Shown: in pieces, positions 8,235 to 17,700 of the stretch | Position numbering within the stretch: the first letter of the stretch is position 1 | How the letters are laid out: the number at the start of each line of letters is the position of its first letter | Assembly (NCBI GenBank): GCA_016937995.1 | Contig: JAFGVM010000003.1 | Span: 1-30,333, forward strand | Length of the DNA: 30,333 nucleotides | Direction of reading: 5' to 3' | DNA from: Candidatus Delongbacteria bacterium | Lineage (GTDB): Bacteria > UBA4055 | Notes under the pieces: model-generated | What the model was told of the DNA's origin: nothing | What the model saw: only the letters and a program-made list of their open reading frames with translations | Databases searched by the model: none | Program-made: the position numbers and the translations under genes

Positions 8235-9677
8235 ATGGATTTTCTTTCAGTCGCATTAGATCATGCCCAGTCGCTTGGTGTGGAATATGCCGATATCAGG
8301 ATCCAGAAGACCAGCAGAGAGGTGATCTATCTGATGGACTTAAGCCTGAAGAATACGAGCAAAAATGTTCTTCACGGTTACGGGATCAGAGTATTCAAAA
8401 ATGGAGCATGGGGATTTGCACACAGCAACATTTTTACTCAGGATGAAGTTAAAAAAACTGTGGAGGAGGCTGTAAAAACAGCAGGTTATTCTGCATTGAT
8501 CAATAAAGACAATCCACTCAGGCTTGCTCCTGAAAGAGGATATATTGATTCCTACAAGACTAAAGTCGTTATTGATCCTTTCAAAGTATCTCTGCAGGAA
8601 AAACTTGACATGATGATCGAAGTCAATAGAACTATGCTTAACTATGAAAAGATAAAAAGAGCTGAATTCCGCCTGGAGAATTATAACGATGATAAATATT
8701 TTGCATCCACACTTGGGAGTAGAATACACTCAAATATTACTTATGTTTATCCTATGATAACAGCAACTGCTGTAAATGACAGTGATTCGCAGTCACGTTC
8801 ATTTGATGATGGTGGATATGCTGCAGGATGGGAGCATGTTCTTAAAATGAATCTGTTGGATAAAGCAGATTCAATAGCAGAACAGGCAATTCTTAAACTT
8901 GAAGCTGATGAACCTGGTGAGATAAGAAGAAGGGACCTGATCCTGGATCCCGGGCATCTCGGTCTTACAATGCACGAATCTGTAGGTCATCCGACTGAGT
9001 TGGACAGAGTTCTTGGATGGGAGGCTGATATGGCCGGTGTTTCTTTTGCGACTCCTGAGAAGCTTGGAAAGTATCAGTACGGGTCAGAGATCGTAAATTT
9101 CATCGGGGATAATACTTTATCTTTCGGTCTGGCTACTGCAGGCTACGATGATGACGGAGTTCCCGGTCAGAAGTGGTATATAATTAAAGACGGTATTCTG
9201 AACGAATACGGATCTACTAGAGATTCAATTCCTTTCTTGAATGACGGAATGAGCAGAGGATGTTCGAGAGCTACAAATTACTATGATTTTCCTATCAATA
9301 GAATCCCGAACCTATATCTTGAACCAGGTAAGAAACCGTTGTCTCCACAAGAATTGATTGCTGATACTGAAGATGGTATATATATCGAGGGAAGAGGATC
9401 ATTCTCAATTGATCAGCATAGAGTAAATTTCCAGTTCGGCGGGGATATGTTCTGGGAGATCAAGAACGGCAAAAAGGTAAGACCTTTGAAAGACGTTCTG
9501 TACAAATCTTCAAATCCGGAATTCTGGAACAGTTGTGATGCGATATGTGATGACAGATTCTGGAAAGATTTCGGAGTTAACAATTGCGGTAAAGGTCAGC
9601 CTATGCAGTCTTCAAGGATGACTCACGGTTCATCAACTGCAAGATTCAAGAATATCAGAGTAGGAGGGTCAAAATAA
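8235..9677 (+). CDS. tldD: TldD family metalloprotease
   Basis: TldD is the catalytic half of the TldD/TldE (PmbA) peptidase, which in E. coli trims unfolded peptides such as the microcin B17 leader and CcdA fragments. The zinc motif HESVGH (HExxxH) is at residues 247-252. C451 in the NNCGKGQ stretch matches the C-terminal cysteine ligand of E. coli TldD. The length of 480 residues is normal, and there is no signal peptide, so the protein is cytosolic. The ATG follows a strong SD (CGGAGGT). The stop overlaps the start of tldE by one base (TAATG), so the two halves are made together. No peptide precursor or modification gene lies next to the pair, so the substrate cannot be guessed from context. 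Confidence 0.95.
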   Translation: MDFLSVALDHAQSLGVEYADIRIQKTSREVIYLMDLSLKNTSKNVLHGYGIRVFKNGAWGFAHSNIFTQDEVKKTVEEAVKTAGYSALINKDNPLRLAPERGYIDSYKTKVVIDPFKVSLQEKLDMMIEVNRTMLNYEKIKRAEFRLENYNDDKYFASTLGSRIHSNITYVYPMITATAVNDSDSQSRSFDDGGYAAGWEHVLKMNLLDKADSIAEQAILKLEADEPGEIRRRDLILDPGHLGLTMHESVGHPTELDRVLGWEADMAGVSFATPEKLGKYQYGSEIVNFIGDNTLSFGLATAGYDDDGVPGQKWYIIKDGILNEYGSTRDSIPFLNDGMSRGCSRATNYYDFPINRIPNLYLEPGKKPLSPQELIADTEDGIYIEGRGSFSIDQHRVNFQFGGDMFWEIKNGKKVRPLKDVLYKSSNPEFWNSCDAICDDRFWKDFGVNNCGKGQPMQSSRMTHGSSTARFKNIRVGGSK

Positions 9678-10984
9678 TGAAAGAACAAATTCAAAAAGCT
9701 GTAGATCTCGTTGCTCAAAATTGTAAAGGTGATGATTATCGATTTGATATCTACATAACTGACAAACAGGACACTCGTTATGCTCAAAACAGAATTACTC
9801 AAAATATGGGTGGTACAAAACTGAATGTAAGCCTGGAAGTATCTTTTGGGAACAGATCAGCCAGTTCCACGGTGAATTCAATAGATGAAGGATCAATAAA
9901 GAACCTTATCGAAACTGCAGAGAATATCGCAAAAATGAATCAGCCTGATCCTGAGTTTGTTAATAGTGCAGGTAAAGTTGATTATCCTGAAGTTAATAAT
10001 GTAGCTGCAGGTACTGAGAACTGCTCGATGAAAGAGATGGTGGAAGTCATCAGTAAATTTATTGACAATGCTAAAAGGAAAAATGCTTTTATATCAGGTC
10101 TTACAACCAGAACAGTAGTTGATGAGTATCTTTTTACTAAGAACGGTTTTGAAGGTCATGACCGGTCTACATCATTTTCTAATACTATGACAATGTCAGA
10201 TAATAAATCAAGGGAAGTCAAATTAACAAAATGTGTTAAGGATTTTAATGATTTCGATGTTGATAAGGAAATAGAGGTTCTAAATTCTAGATTTGACGCA
10301 CTGACAGAACCTAAAATGATCGAGAAAGGTACGTATAATGTAATATTGAGACCACAGGCGGTTTATAACTTCTTTGCATTTATGATGTATTTTTTTGACA
10401 GAAGAAGCGCAGACTATAAGATCACACCTTATCATGAAGCTATAGGAAAACAGATATTCGGTGAAAAATTCTCTCTTTACTCTTCAATAGATGATCCTTC
10501 TGTCACAGCATCACCTTTCAGCGGAGATGGTATACCTGCAGAAACTATTGACTGGATCAGGAACGGGGTATTAAAAAATCTCTTTAAAAACAGGTCATAT
10601 GCAAAAAAGATCAATGAGAACCCGAATTTTATGCCGAACATTCTTATAGAAGGTGGAGACACTGATGAAAAAGAAATGATGAAAATGGTGGATAACGGTC
10701 TTATTATCAATAATTTCTGGTATATTAGAAACGTAAGTACCAGGCAGGGTGAATTTACCGGTTTGACAAGAGACGGAATGTATTATTTTGAGAATGGTGA
10801 GATCAAACATTCTGTTGTTAACTTAAGATTCAATGAGATCGCTATAGAAGTTACAAAAAGGATCCTGGCACTGGGTAAGGCTGAGCCAGCTATGAGTATC
10901 TATGGTTATTCTACAATGGATAATATTCGTGTTCCTACGATGTTGATCAAGGATTTTACGTTTGTTGATACAACCACGTTTTAG
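9677..10984 (+). CDS. tldE: TldE/PmbA family subunit of the TldD/TldE protease
   Basis: This is the non-catalytic partner that forms a heterodimer with TldD and encloses the active chamber. It has 435 residues. It shares the TldD fold pattern (N-terminal alpha/beta domain, C-terminal beta-rich domain ending in a TMLIKDFTFVD-like strand). It has no HExxxH, as expected for TldE. Translation is coupled to tldD by TAATG, with AGGAGGG just inside the tldD end acting as SD. A terminator follows 36 bases after the stop, so tldD-tldE form a two-gene operon. Confidence 0.92.
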   Translation: MKEQIQKAVDLVAQNCKGDDYRFDIYITDKQDTRYAQNRITQNMGGTKLNVSLEVSFGNRSASSTVNSIDEGSIKNLIETAENIAKMNQPDPEFVNSAGKVDYPEVNNVAAGTENCSMKEMVEVISKFIDNAKRKNAFISGLTTRTVVDEYLFTKNGFEGHDRSTSFSNTMTMSDNKSREVKLTKCVKDFNDFDVDKEIEVLNSRFDALTEPKMIEKGTYNVILRPQAVYNFFAFMMYFFDRRSADYKITPYHEAIGKQIFGEKFSLYSSIDDPSVTASPFSGDGIPAETIDWIRNGVLKNLFKNRSYAKKINENPNFMPNILIEGGDTDEKEMMKMVDNGLIINNFWYIRNVSTRQGEFTGLTRDGMYYFENGEIKHSVVNLRFNEIAIEVTKRILALGKAEPAMSIYGYSTMDNIRVPTMLIKDFTFVDTTTF

Positions 10985-11020
10985 AATTTACCACGAAAAT
11001 CAAGAAATTACACGGAATGT

Positions 11021-11054
11021 AGGGGGAGGGTTTCTAACACTCCCCCTCTTTTTT
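11021..11054 (+). terminator. Terminator of the tldD-tldE operon
   Basis: AGGGGGAG (11021-11028) pairs with CTCCCCCT (11040-11047) around an 11-base loop and is followed by a T run. It lies within a spurious 60-codon open frame. Confidence 0.85.
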
Positions 11055-11060
11055 AAACAA

Positions 11061-11097
11061 GATTGCCACAACCTGATATTCAGGTTTCGCAATGACA
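11061..11097. repeat. Inverted repeat, GTCAT...ATC type (copy on minus strand)
   Basis: ATTGC (11062-11066) pairs with GCAAT (11089-11093), and inside it ACCTGA (11071-11076) pairs with TCAGGT (11080-11085). Read on the minus strand it begins TGTCATTGCGAAACC and ends CAATC, the same frame as the repeats near 7171, 7759 and 7806. Confidence 0.55.
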
Positions 11098-11104
11098 TTG
11101 TAGG

Positions 11105-11127
11105 GGTGAACCGGAGTGTTCATCCGG
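11105..11127. repeat. Small inverted repeat before the ArsC-like gene
   Basis: GGTGAAC (11105-11111) can pair with GTTCATC (11118-11124, one G-U), or alternatively CCGGA (11111-11115) with TCCGG (11123-11127). The second stem ends just before the SD (AAGGGG) of the next gene, so it could affect translation; this is inference. Confidence 0.35.
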
Positions 11128-11140
11128 AAGGGGAATTACA

Positions 11141-11482
11141 ATGAATATTCAGATTTTTGGTAGAAAGAAAAGTAAAGAGACTAAGAAAGCGGAAAGATTT
11201 TTCTCTGACAGAAGAATTCAGTTCCATTCGGTAGATCTTGACGAAAAAGAAATGAGCAAAGGTGAACTCGAGAGAGTTAAGAATGCTGTCGGTGGGGCAG
11301 AGGAGATGATCGACAAAGAATCTCAGTTGTTCAAAAAGAAATTTCAGTATCTTGAGTATGATGCTGAGGAAGAATTACTTGAAGATCAGAGTTTATTAAA
11401 ACTTCCTATCGTTCGTAACGGGGGAAAGGCTACTGTTGGTTATGAACCTGACATCTGGAAAGAATGGATAAACTGTTCCTAA
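11141..11482 (+). CDS. ArsC/Spx-like thioredoxin-fold protein without the catalytic cysteine
   Basis: The 113-residue protein resembles the 'arsenate reductase family' of short ArsC-like proteins. Landmarks are the N-terminal beta strand (NIQIFG), the TKKAERFF helix at 14-21, the LPIVR loop with P89, the VGYEPDIWKEW end and the helical insert typical of ArsC. Relatives I recall have KKC at the end of the first strand. Here that position is S11 (AGT codon) in KKSKETKK, so no nucleophilic cysteine remains. The only cysteine is C112, next to the end. It is therefore unlikely to be a classical arsenate reductase. It may bind a partner, as Spx binds RNA polymerase, but this is speculation. The SD AAGGGG precedes the ATG. 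It stands alone between two terminators. Confidence 0.75.
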   Translation: MNIQIFGRKKSKETKKAERFFSDRRIQFHSVDLDEKEMSKGELERVKNAVGGAEEMIDKESQLFKKKFQYLEYDAEEELLEDQSLLKLPIVRNGGKATVGYEPDIWKEWINCS

Positions 11483-11493
11483 ACTCTATTTAT

Positions 11494-11525
11494 AAAAAAA
11501 GCCCCTTTCTGCGGGGCTTTTTCTG
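11494..11525. terminator. Bidirectional terminator between the ArsC-like gene and the beta-helix gene
   Basis: AGCCCC (11500-11505) pairs with GGGGCT (11513-11518) around a 7-base loop. A run of A precedes the stem and a run of T follows it, so it can stop transcripts from both strands. Both flanking genes end towards it. Confidence 0.85.
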
Positions 11526-11545
11526 CTCTTTTTTTGTAGAAGGCA

Positions 11546-14500
11546 CTATCTGCTGGAGCTAGTGCGTTTGATCTTTTTGGGAATACTTTTCTTTATAACT
11601 TTATTTTTCTTATCATTTATTGCCTCTTCGTAAGAAAAAGGTTCATCGGATATTGTAACATTCTTTGATGCATCATTCGCAATTACAAAGAAGAATTTCT
11701 TTGGAGTTGCGATTGAAGTTTCCCATGATGTAGTTACTACAGTAGCAACGCTGTCAAAAACTGCATAAGGATCATCAGAAGAGTAAATAGTGTATGACGT
11801 TGCACCACTTACAACACTCCAGCCAAAACTAAAAGTTGAATCAGTAACTGATACTGTTGGATTCTCAGGTGCGGATAAAGAGATCTCATAATATTCCATA
11901 TATCCGATCTCAGGAGCAATACCGTAGTAAGTTGAATCTGCGATATGGAATCCGCTGATTATCATTCCGGTATTCATACACGGGGAAGAAGTACCTATCA
12001 CAAGGTCATTTGTTAAAGGATCGATACACAAAGGGTCAGAGCTTATATTGTCAACACCGGATATTCCTGAGAGGTCTTCGATATCGTTATTATAGAAATT
12101 TAGGCTATCTGGATTATTTACTCCTGCTGATCTTGTTCCATCATTCCAGATTATGTTATTAATAAAGTCAACACTGTAAGATCCGGGAGTATTATTTACA
12201 CCGTTGGTTGCGTTAAAAATAGTATTATTATAGGCATACGTTCCAGACTGAACGTCATTGAAAACGATACCATTCCTGACAAGAATACCGGATTTTACAA
12301 AATTAATTTTATTATAGAATATCTGAGCACTACTGCTCTCAACATTAATACCACTTACAACTGAAGACAGTGAGTCTGCGATCCATATTTCATTATCCTC
12401 TACGACTGTATCTGTTCCACTATTAATGTCAATAGCTATTTTACCGAGTAGTTTTCCATTTTTTGAAGCATCAGCATCAAAAGTGACAGTGTTATTAGTT
12501 ATTCTTCCACCGGTCGAATTAGACATTTGAATACCGATATCACCATTCTCAATGTCATTATCCTCAATATCCATTCCATTTGCATTCTGAACTTTAACTC
12601 CAACCTGTTGACCTGCTTTTGAAGCATCAGCATCAAAAGTAACAGTATTATTTGTTATCCTTCCCGATGCTTTAGATTCTTTAGTACCACCTGTAACTTC
12701 TATACCTGTCTTGAAATTATCTACATTAGTGTTAATTATGTCTATTGTTGCTGCATCTGTAACTGAGATACCGCTACTCAGCAATTCACTGTCAGAATTA
12801 TATATCTTCGAATTTGCAATATTTACAGTAGGTGTACCACCCAACGGGTCAAAAACTGTGAGATGTATGTCACTCAGCTCTACACCATGTAATTGGGCTA
12901 TATTTGAGATATTCAAAGTTTTATTGGTTACATCAATCCCGTCGTTTATCTTTTGAATAACGATTCTTTCGTCATTAAAGTATTTTCCTGCAGGTTGAAT
13001 AGGAGTTCTCAGTTCTTTAATGTTAATCGTAGCTAAATTTACAGCATTGAAATGCAGCTGAGAACCTTCCCCAAGATTAATAAGGTCATAATCAAATGCC
13101 TGGGCTTTACCTTCAAAATCAAGAACAACTACACCACCATCAGGTATATTTAAGTCGGTGACCGTGCCGGCAACAATAGGTGTTAAAGAGCTTAATGGTA
13201 CTGCAGCCTGTTTTGTATTTCCATATGCTCCCATATTTACAGGAGGATAATTTAATTCCGGAGTTGCCATAGGATCAATTGGAGTTGCTGGATCACCTGC
13301 ATCAATACATGGCGAATTCAATGAAAGGTGATAATCATACCTGTCAGCTGCGAAAGTAAGAGTATTATCACCGGTAAATAATAATGGAGGTCTTACGAAT
13401 CTCGGATTACTGGATATATTTCCCTGGCCTTCAACATAATCGTTTATATTACAGTATGAAAATATAGCACCGGGACTTGGGAATGTATCGTCCGATATAA
13501 GATATTGATCAAGGTAATATTCGTTACCATTATTCCAGATAATGCTGTTCTTTATGAACGGATAGTTGTCATTTGATACAATGTGAATACCGCCGCCACC
13601 GTATTCTTTTGAAGTTTTCCCCGGCAGAATGTAGTTGTCAGCAATAGTTGTATTTATGATGTTTATGTTCACGGGATTTATCGTTAAACCGGTATTAAGA
13701 TAGAATCCACCACCATCCATTGCAGAGTTTTTAGTTATTAACAGGTTTGAAAATTCCTGAGAAAGAACAGGTTGTCCGTACATTTCATTGAACTTTGCGT
13801 AAATTCCACCACCAGAAACAAAAGCATCATTGAATTGTATCTTACAAAGTTTGAATTTTAGATCCAGATGTGAAAGAACATTAATGAACAGACCACCGCC
13901 GAATCCACCCAAGCTAGTTGCTTTGTTATAATTGAATCCTGTATTCTGAATATTTAAAAGCATGTCATACATTGCCCCGTCATAATCTTCAACATACAAT
14001 CCGCCGCCGTTTGAAGCTCTATTGGCAACAAAGGAACAATAGTTTAAATTTATGGAACTTTGTGAAGCACTCGGGTTGTTATAAATGTAAAGACCACCAC
14101 CGTTCTCAGCATTGTTATCTCTGAATACACAGGCAGTGAAATTGACATTACCCGCTACGACATAAACAGCACCACCGTTGAAATCTGCATGATTATCAAA
14201 AAATCTACAATTGATAAAATCAACACTTGATTCATTGATATTGATTGGTCCGTTGCCATTTGTAGAATACATCTTCGTGAATATTGTAGAGTTAAAAGTT
14301 GAAACCTGCAACGGATCAGTATTACTGATATTAACACCATCCCAAGTCGGGTCAGTAGCACTTAATGCACCAAAAATCACAGGATCGCTTGAAGTTCCAT
14401 TGGACTTAATAACACCGTTTATCGTAAGACTTCCGCTTGGACTGAATCTTACCTCGGTTCCTGAATTGATTGTAAGAGTATCCCCGTAATTGATAGTCAT

Positions 14501-14608
14501 ATTAAAATCAATTGCTTTAAAATGTGACCAGGGACCCAGTTGACCAGCGTAAATAACAGATACAATGACCATGATAAATAATATCACTACTTTTTCCAAA
14601 ATTCTCAT
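11546..14608 (-). CDS. Secreted right-handed beta-helix protein with fibronectin-III-like C-terminus (paralog 1)
   Basis: This is a large exported protein of 1020 residues and unknown function. Residues 1-22 form a signal peptide (hydrophobic core, cut near YAG). Residues 30-380 carry many turns of the GGGLY/GGGIY/GGAVY type seen in Pmp-like parallel beta-helix proteins. SPCIDAGDP at 432-440 followed by NMGAYG, and a degenerate copy at 875-907 (SPCMNTGM...APEIGYMEYY), are like the motif that ends such helices. Two copies of a 16-residue unit (GRITNNTVTFDADASK) begin at 649 and 701. A fibronectin-III-like domain lies at about 910-990, then a very basic tail ending KRTSSSR. I see no typical T9SS or autotransporter domain. 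The ATG follows a strong SD (GAGGAGGT, minus strand). It is probably an adhesin or a surface glycan-binding protein, by inference only. Confidence 0.85.
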   Translation of the reverse strand: MRILEKVVILFIMVIVSVIYAGQLGPWSHFKAIDFNMTINYGDTLTINSGTEVRFSPSGSLTINGVIKSNGTSSDPVIFGALSATDPTWDGVNISNTDPLQVSTFNSTIFTKMYSTNGNGPININESSVDFINCRFFDNHADFNGGAVYVVAGNVNFTACVFRDNNAENGGGLYIYNNPSASQSSINLNYCSFVANRASNGGGLYVEDYDGAMYDMLLNIQNTGFNYNKATSLGGFGGGLFINVLSHLDLKFKLCKIQFNDAFVSGGGIYAKFNEMYGQPVLSQEFSNLLITKNSAMDGGGFYLNTGLTINPVNINIINTTIADNYILPGKTSKEYGGGGIHIVSNDNYPFIKNSIIWNNGNEYYLDQYLISDDTFPSPGAIFSYCNINDYVEGQGNISSNPRFVRPPLLFTGDNTLTFAADRYDYHLSLNSPCIDAGDPATPIDPMATPELNYPPVNMGAYGNTKQAAVPLSSLTPIVAGTVTDLNIPDGGVVVLDFEGKAQAFDYDLINLGEGSQLHFNAVNLATINIKELRTPIQPAGKYFNDERIVIQKINDGIDVTNKTLNISNIAQLHGVELSDIHLTVFDPLGGTPTVNIANSKIYNSDSELLSSGISVTDAATIDIINTNVDNFKTGIEVTGGTKESKASGRITNNTVTFDADASKAGQQVGVKVQNANGMDIEDNDIENGDIGIQMSNSTGGRITNNTVTFDADASKNGKLLGKIAIDINSGTDTVVEDNEIWIADSLSSVVSGINVESSSAQIFYNKINFVKSGILVRNGIVFNDVQSGTYAYNNTIFNATNGVNNTPGSYSVDFINNIIWNDGTRSAGVNNPDSLNFYNNDIEDLSGISGVDNISSDPLCIDPLTNDLVIGTSSPCMNTGMIISGFHIADSTYYGIAPEIGYMEYYEISLSAPENPTVSVTDSTFSFGWSVVSGATSYTIYSSDDPYAVFDSVATVVTTSWETSIATPKKFFFVIANDASKNVTISDEPFSYEEAINDKKNKVIKKSIPKKIKRTSSSR
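12464..12508 (-). repeat. 44-bp beta-helix module repeat, copy A
   Basis: It encodes GRITNNTVTFDADAS of paralog 1 near residue 701. About 40 of 44 bases match copy B, with the differences mostly in third codon positions. Confidence 0.8.
12621..12664 (-). repeat. 44-bp beta-helix module repeat, copy B
   Basis: It encodes the same residues of paralog 1 near residue 649, 52 residues before copy A. It differs from copy A at four bases. Confidence 0.8.
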
Positions 14609-14666
14609 AATACCTCCTCAAAATATTATTCGATATTTTATGTGTTCTATGTTGCGAAGCTGTCAT

Positions 14667-14672
14667 ATTATA
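14667..14672 (-). promoter_or_regulatory. Candidate -10 element for the first beta-helix gene
   Basis: On the minus strand this reads TATAAT, about 60 bases upstream of the ATG at 14608. The nearest TTGATT (14693-14698) lies 20 bases away, longer than usual for a -35. The terminator at 14730-14753 separates this gene from the upstream paralog, so a promoter is expected here. Confidence 0.4.
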
Positions 14673-14729
14673 ATACAAAATTTAATTAAGGAAATCAAAC
14701 ATTTAATTTTCTAATTCCGTTTAAGCAAA

Positions 14730-14753
14730 AAAGCCCTGATCTTTCAGGGCTTT
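14730..14753 (-). terminator. Terminator of the second beta-helix gene
   Basis: AAAGCCCTGA (14730-14739) pairs with TCAGGGCTTT (14744-14753) around a 4-base loop. On the minus strand the stem runs into a run of T. It lies 13 bases after the end of the gene at 14766-17825. Confidence 0.85.
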
Positions 14754-14765
14754 AACAACTTAGTA

Positions 14766-17700
14766 TTATCTGGTACTCAACTCATCCTCATTTCTGAAAA
14801 TTTTCTTCGCTGGTATCTTAATTTTCATAGTATCTTTATCAGGAATTACCGTATCATCAACAGATTTTGTAGCAGCGTCTGTACTTGCAATAACGTAATA
14901 AAAGTATTTCGTAGCAATTGATATACTGGTTGACCAATATAAACTTGCAGTAGAATTTACAAGCTGGAATGAATCATTATCGTATGGATCAGTAGTTCTA
15001 TATATCTTGTAAGAATTCGCATTATCAACAGAATTCCATGTGATAGTTGCAACAGTTCCGGCAGTAGAAATATTAACATTGGATGGAGAATTCAGATCAA
15101 TGATAACGGCAACGTAATATTCTATTGCACCCACATCCGGAGCATCCCCGTAGTAATTCACACTAAGCTCGTGGAAACCTTCAATGTACATACCTGCATC
15201 AATACATTTTGATTTACCGTCCAGATAAAAATCACTGATCTTTACTGATTTATACCATGGATCCTCTTTGAAATTATCTTTTGAGCTAATAACACCATAA
15301 ATCCCGCCAAGTACATCATTATTGTACGCAAGTAAAATATTAGGTTCACTAGCAACATTCCCGTTTATGTCACCCCAAACTATGTTGTTGATAAAGTCAG
15401 TTGGATCTGCTGAGCCAAGATTATAGAATCCGTAGGTTGAGTTATTTATAGTGTTGTTGATAAATTTAGAATTAGGTCCCAATCCTTCTGTATAAAAACC
15501 GTAATAGTTAAGTTTTGAATTGTATTCAGTAAAATCAATTACATTGTAGGAAGCAATAATAGAAGAATTTTCAATTTCAATTCCGCTAATAATTGGGCTT
15601 ACAATATCTGTTGATGTAATTAAATTACCTGTTACTTCCATATTAGATCCGTCATAGATGAATATGCCTTTTTTACCATTACTTTGTTTAGAAGCATCAG
15701 CATCGAATGTAACTGTATTATTGGTTATTCTTCCGGAAGATTTTGCTGCTTCAATGCCTTCATCAGGATTTACGATCTCATTATCTTCAATATCAACTTC
15801 AGCTTCATCAACAGATATACCTTTTTTAGCTTGACCAGCTTTAGAAGCATCAGCATCAAAAGTGATAGTATTATTGGTTATTCTTCCGATCTTAGAAGCT
15901 TTACCTTTTATTGGCGGGGAACTGATACCTGTATCAAAATTAGAAATAACATTATTTGAAATATCAAAATCGAAAGAGCTGCTTATGATTCCGATCTCAT
16001 TTGTTATTTCAGGGTTAGGATCATTCTCTTTAATATAAATTCTAGAGTCATACAGAGTCGATCTTTCTGTTCCAGATATGGTAACACACATATCACTGAA
16101 ATCAACTCCGGCACAGTTCATCTGATTCACATCAAGAATATATTTAGAGTATCTGTATACTTTATCATCAACAAGTTTTTCGAATCTTGTTGTATATTCA
16201 TTACCTATTTTTTTGCCGCGGACGTCGAGATAACCAATTTTTATGATCTCTTGATCATTTGGTTGTATGAACAATTGTCCACCATCTTCAATTATAATGT
16301 CATTAAATTGAACCTGATCGGGATAACGGGAACAATCCATCAAAATTACCTGTCCCCTTTCAACGGTTAATGAAATTGGTTTTGTAAATACCATCGGATC
16401 AAATTTTGAAGTAGTAGCTTCATAAGTTAATCCCCATGCTCCGATATTAGGTGAAGTGCCATCCCATTCTGAACCTGTTTCAGGATCACCTTTATCCAGA
16501 CATGGTGAAAGAAGGGATAGATGAAAATCACCTCTCAGATAATCCACATAAGGTGTTGCTCCGATTCCGTCAACCGGACGGTTAAAGATCGAGTTCGCAG
16601 ACATGTTACCCTGACCTTCAATTAATGAAGTGGAGTTACAGAAAGATATAAATCTGTCAAAACCGACATAAGGACTTATCGCAATATCAGAAGTTTCACC
16701 TGATTTTAAATTTTCCCACAGTATAGAATTTTTCATCTGAAAATAATTATCATTGTGCTCTATAGAAAGTCCACCTGCACCGGTTTTTCCACCGGTATTT
16801 AAGTTGTGAACAAAGTTATTATTCCAGAATTCAATCGCTTCCTCGTTTTTTATATTACCAGTGTAGAAATAAAAACCACCAAAGTTGTAACCGGAGTTAT
16901 TGGTCACTATATTGTTCTTGAAGAACAGTTTTCTAAGATTTACAGGATCATCAGTACATTTTATCCAACCTCCACCTGCGTTCAGAGCCTGGTTATACAT
17001 TATTTTGTTTCCGATAATTTGCATATCAATAGATTCTGACTGATAAATATTTATACCTCCGCCAGCCCCTGCAGGAACATAAACACCTGATCCGGGTTCA
17101 GTTTCTCTTGCCACCATGTTACTTATTATATCATTTTCACTGATCTGAATATAATTTGCATACCTAACAGGATCAAAAACTGCGATACCTCCACCACCGT
17201 ACTGAGTTGATTCAGGATTGTAAACTAAATTATCTTTGATCAAATTCTTTTCGATTACTGTCTCGAACCATTCTGCTCCATCCGCATTATTAATGTATAT
17301 ACCACCACCTTCGTACATTGCTTTATTGTTCAAGATCTTATTCTCATATAAATGCACACCACATGAATTAAAATAGAATCCTCCACCTCTAAAGGATTTG
17401 TTGTACTGAATTGTACAATAAGACACTGAAAGAACAGACCTTACAGCACTGACAGAACCTTCCTGGCTGGCTTTCTGCTGAACTTTGTCAATATTGTCAA
17501 CTATACAATATTTCATGAATGAAGAATCTTTGCTATCACCGCTTTCGTAGAACTCAATACCTTCCCAGTAATCATATCCCGATACAGACGGTTCAAGAGA
17601 AGTAAACCTGATTGGCTCAGATTTATTTCCTATTGCAATAAGTTGACCTTGTACTACAAGCTTAGAATTATGCTCAAATCTGACAGTTGTTCCTGGTTCG

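Noticed and set aside
8340-8729. A 129-codon open frame on the minus strand inside tldD
   Set aside because: It lies wholly within the well-supported tldD gene, has no SD site, and its composition is that of an antisense shadow.
10962-11144. A 60-codon open frame overlapping the end of tldE
   Set aside because: It runs through the tldE terminator hairpin and an inverted repeat, has no SD site, and shows no protein-like pattern.
14211-14489. A 92-codon open frame on the plus strand inside the first beta-helix gene
   Set aside because: The minus-strand frame has a signal peptide and regular beta-helix turns. The plus-strand frame is an antisense reading of those turns.
15684-15900. Possible CRISPR-like or tandem-repeat array in the second beta-helix gene
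   Set aside because: Only two copies of the 44-bp unit occur here, they are in frame, and their differences follow codon positions. They are protein-coding repeats.
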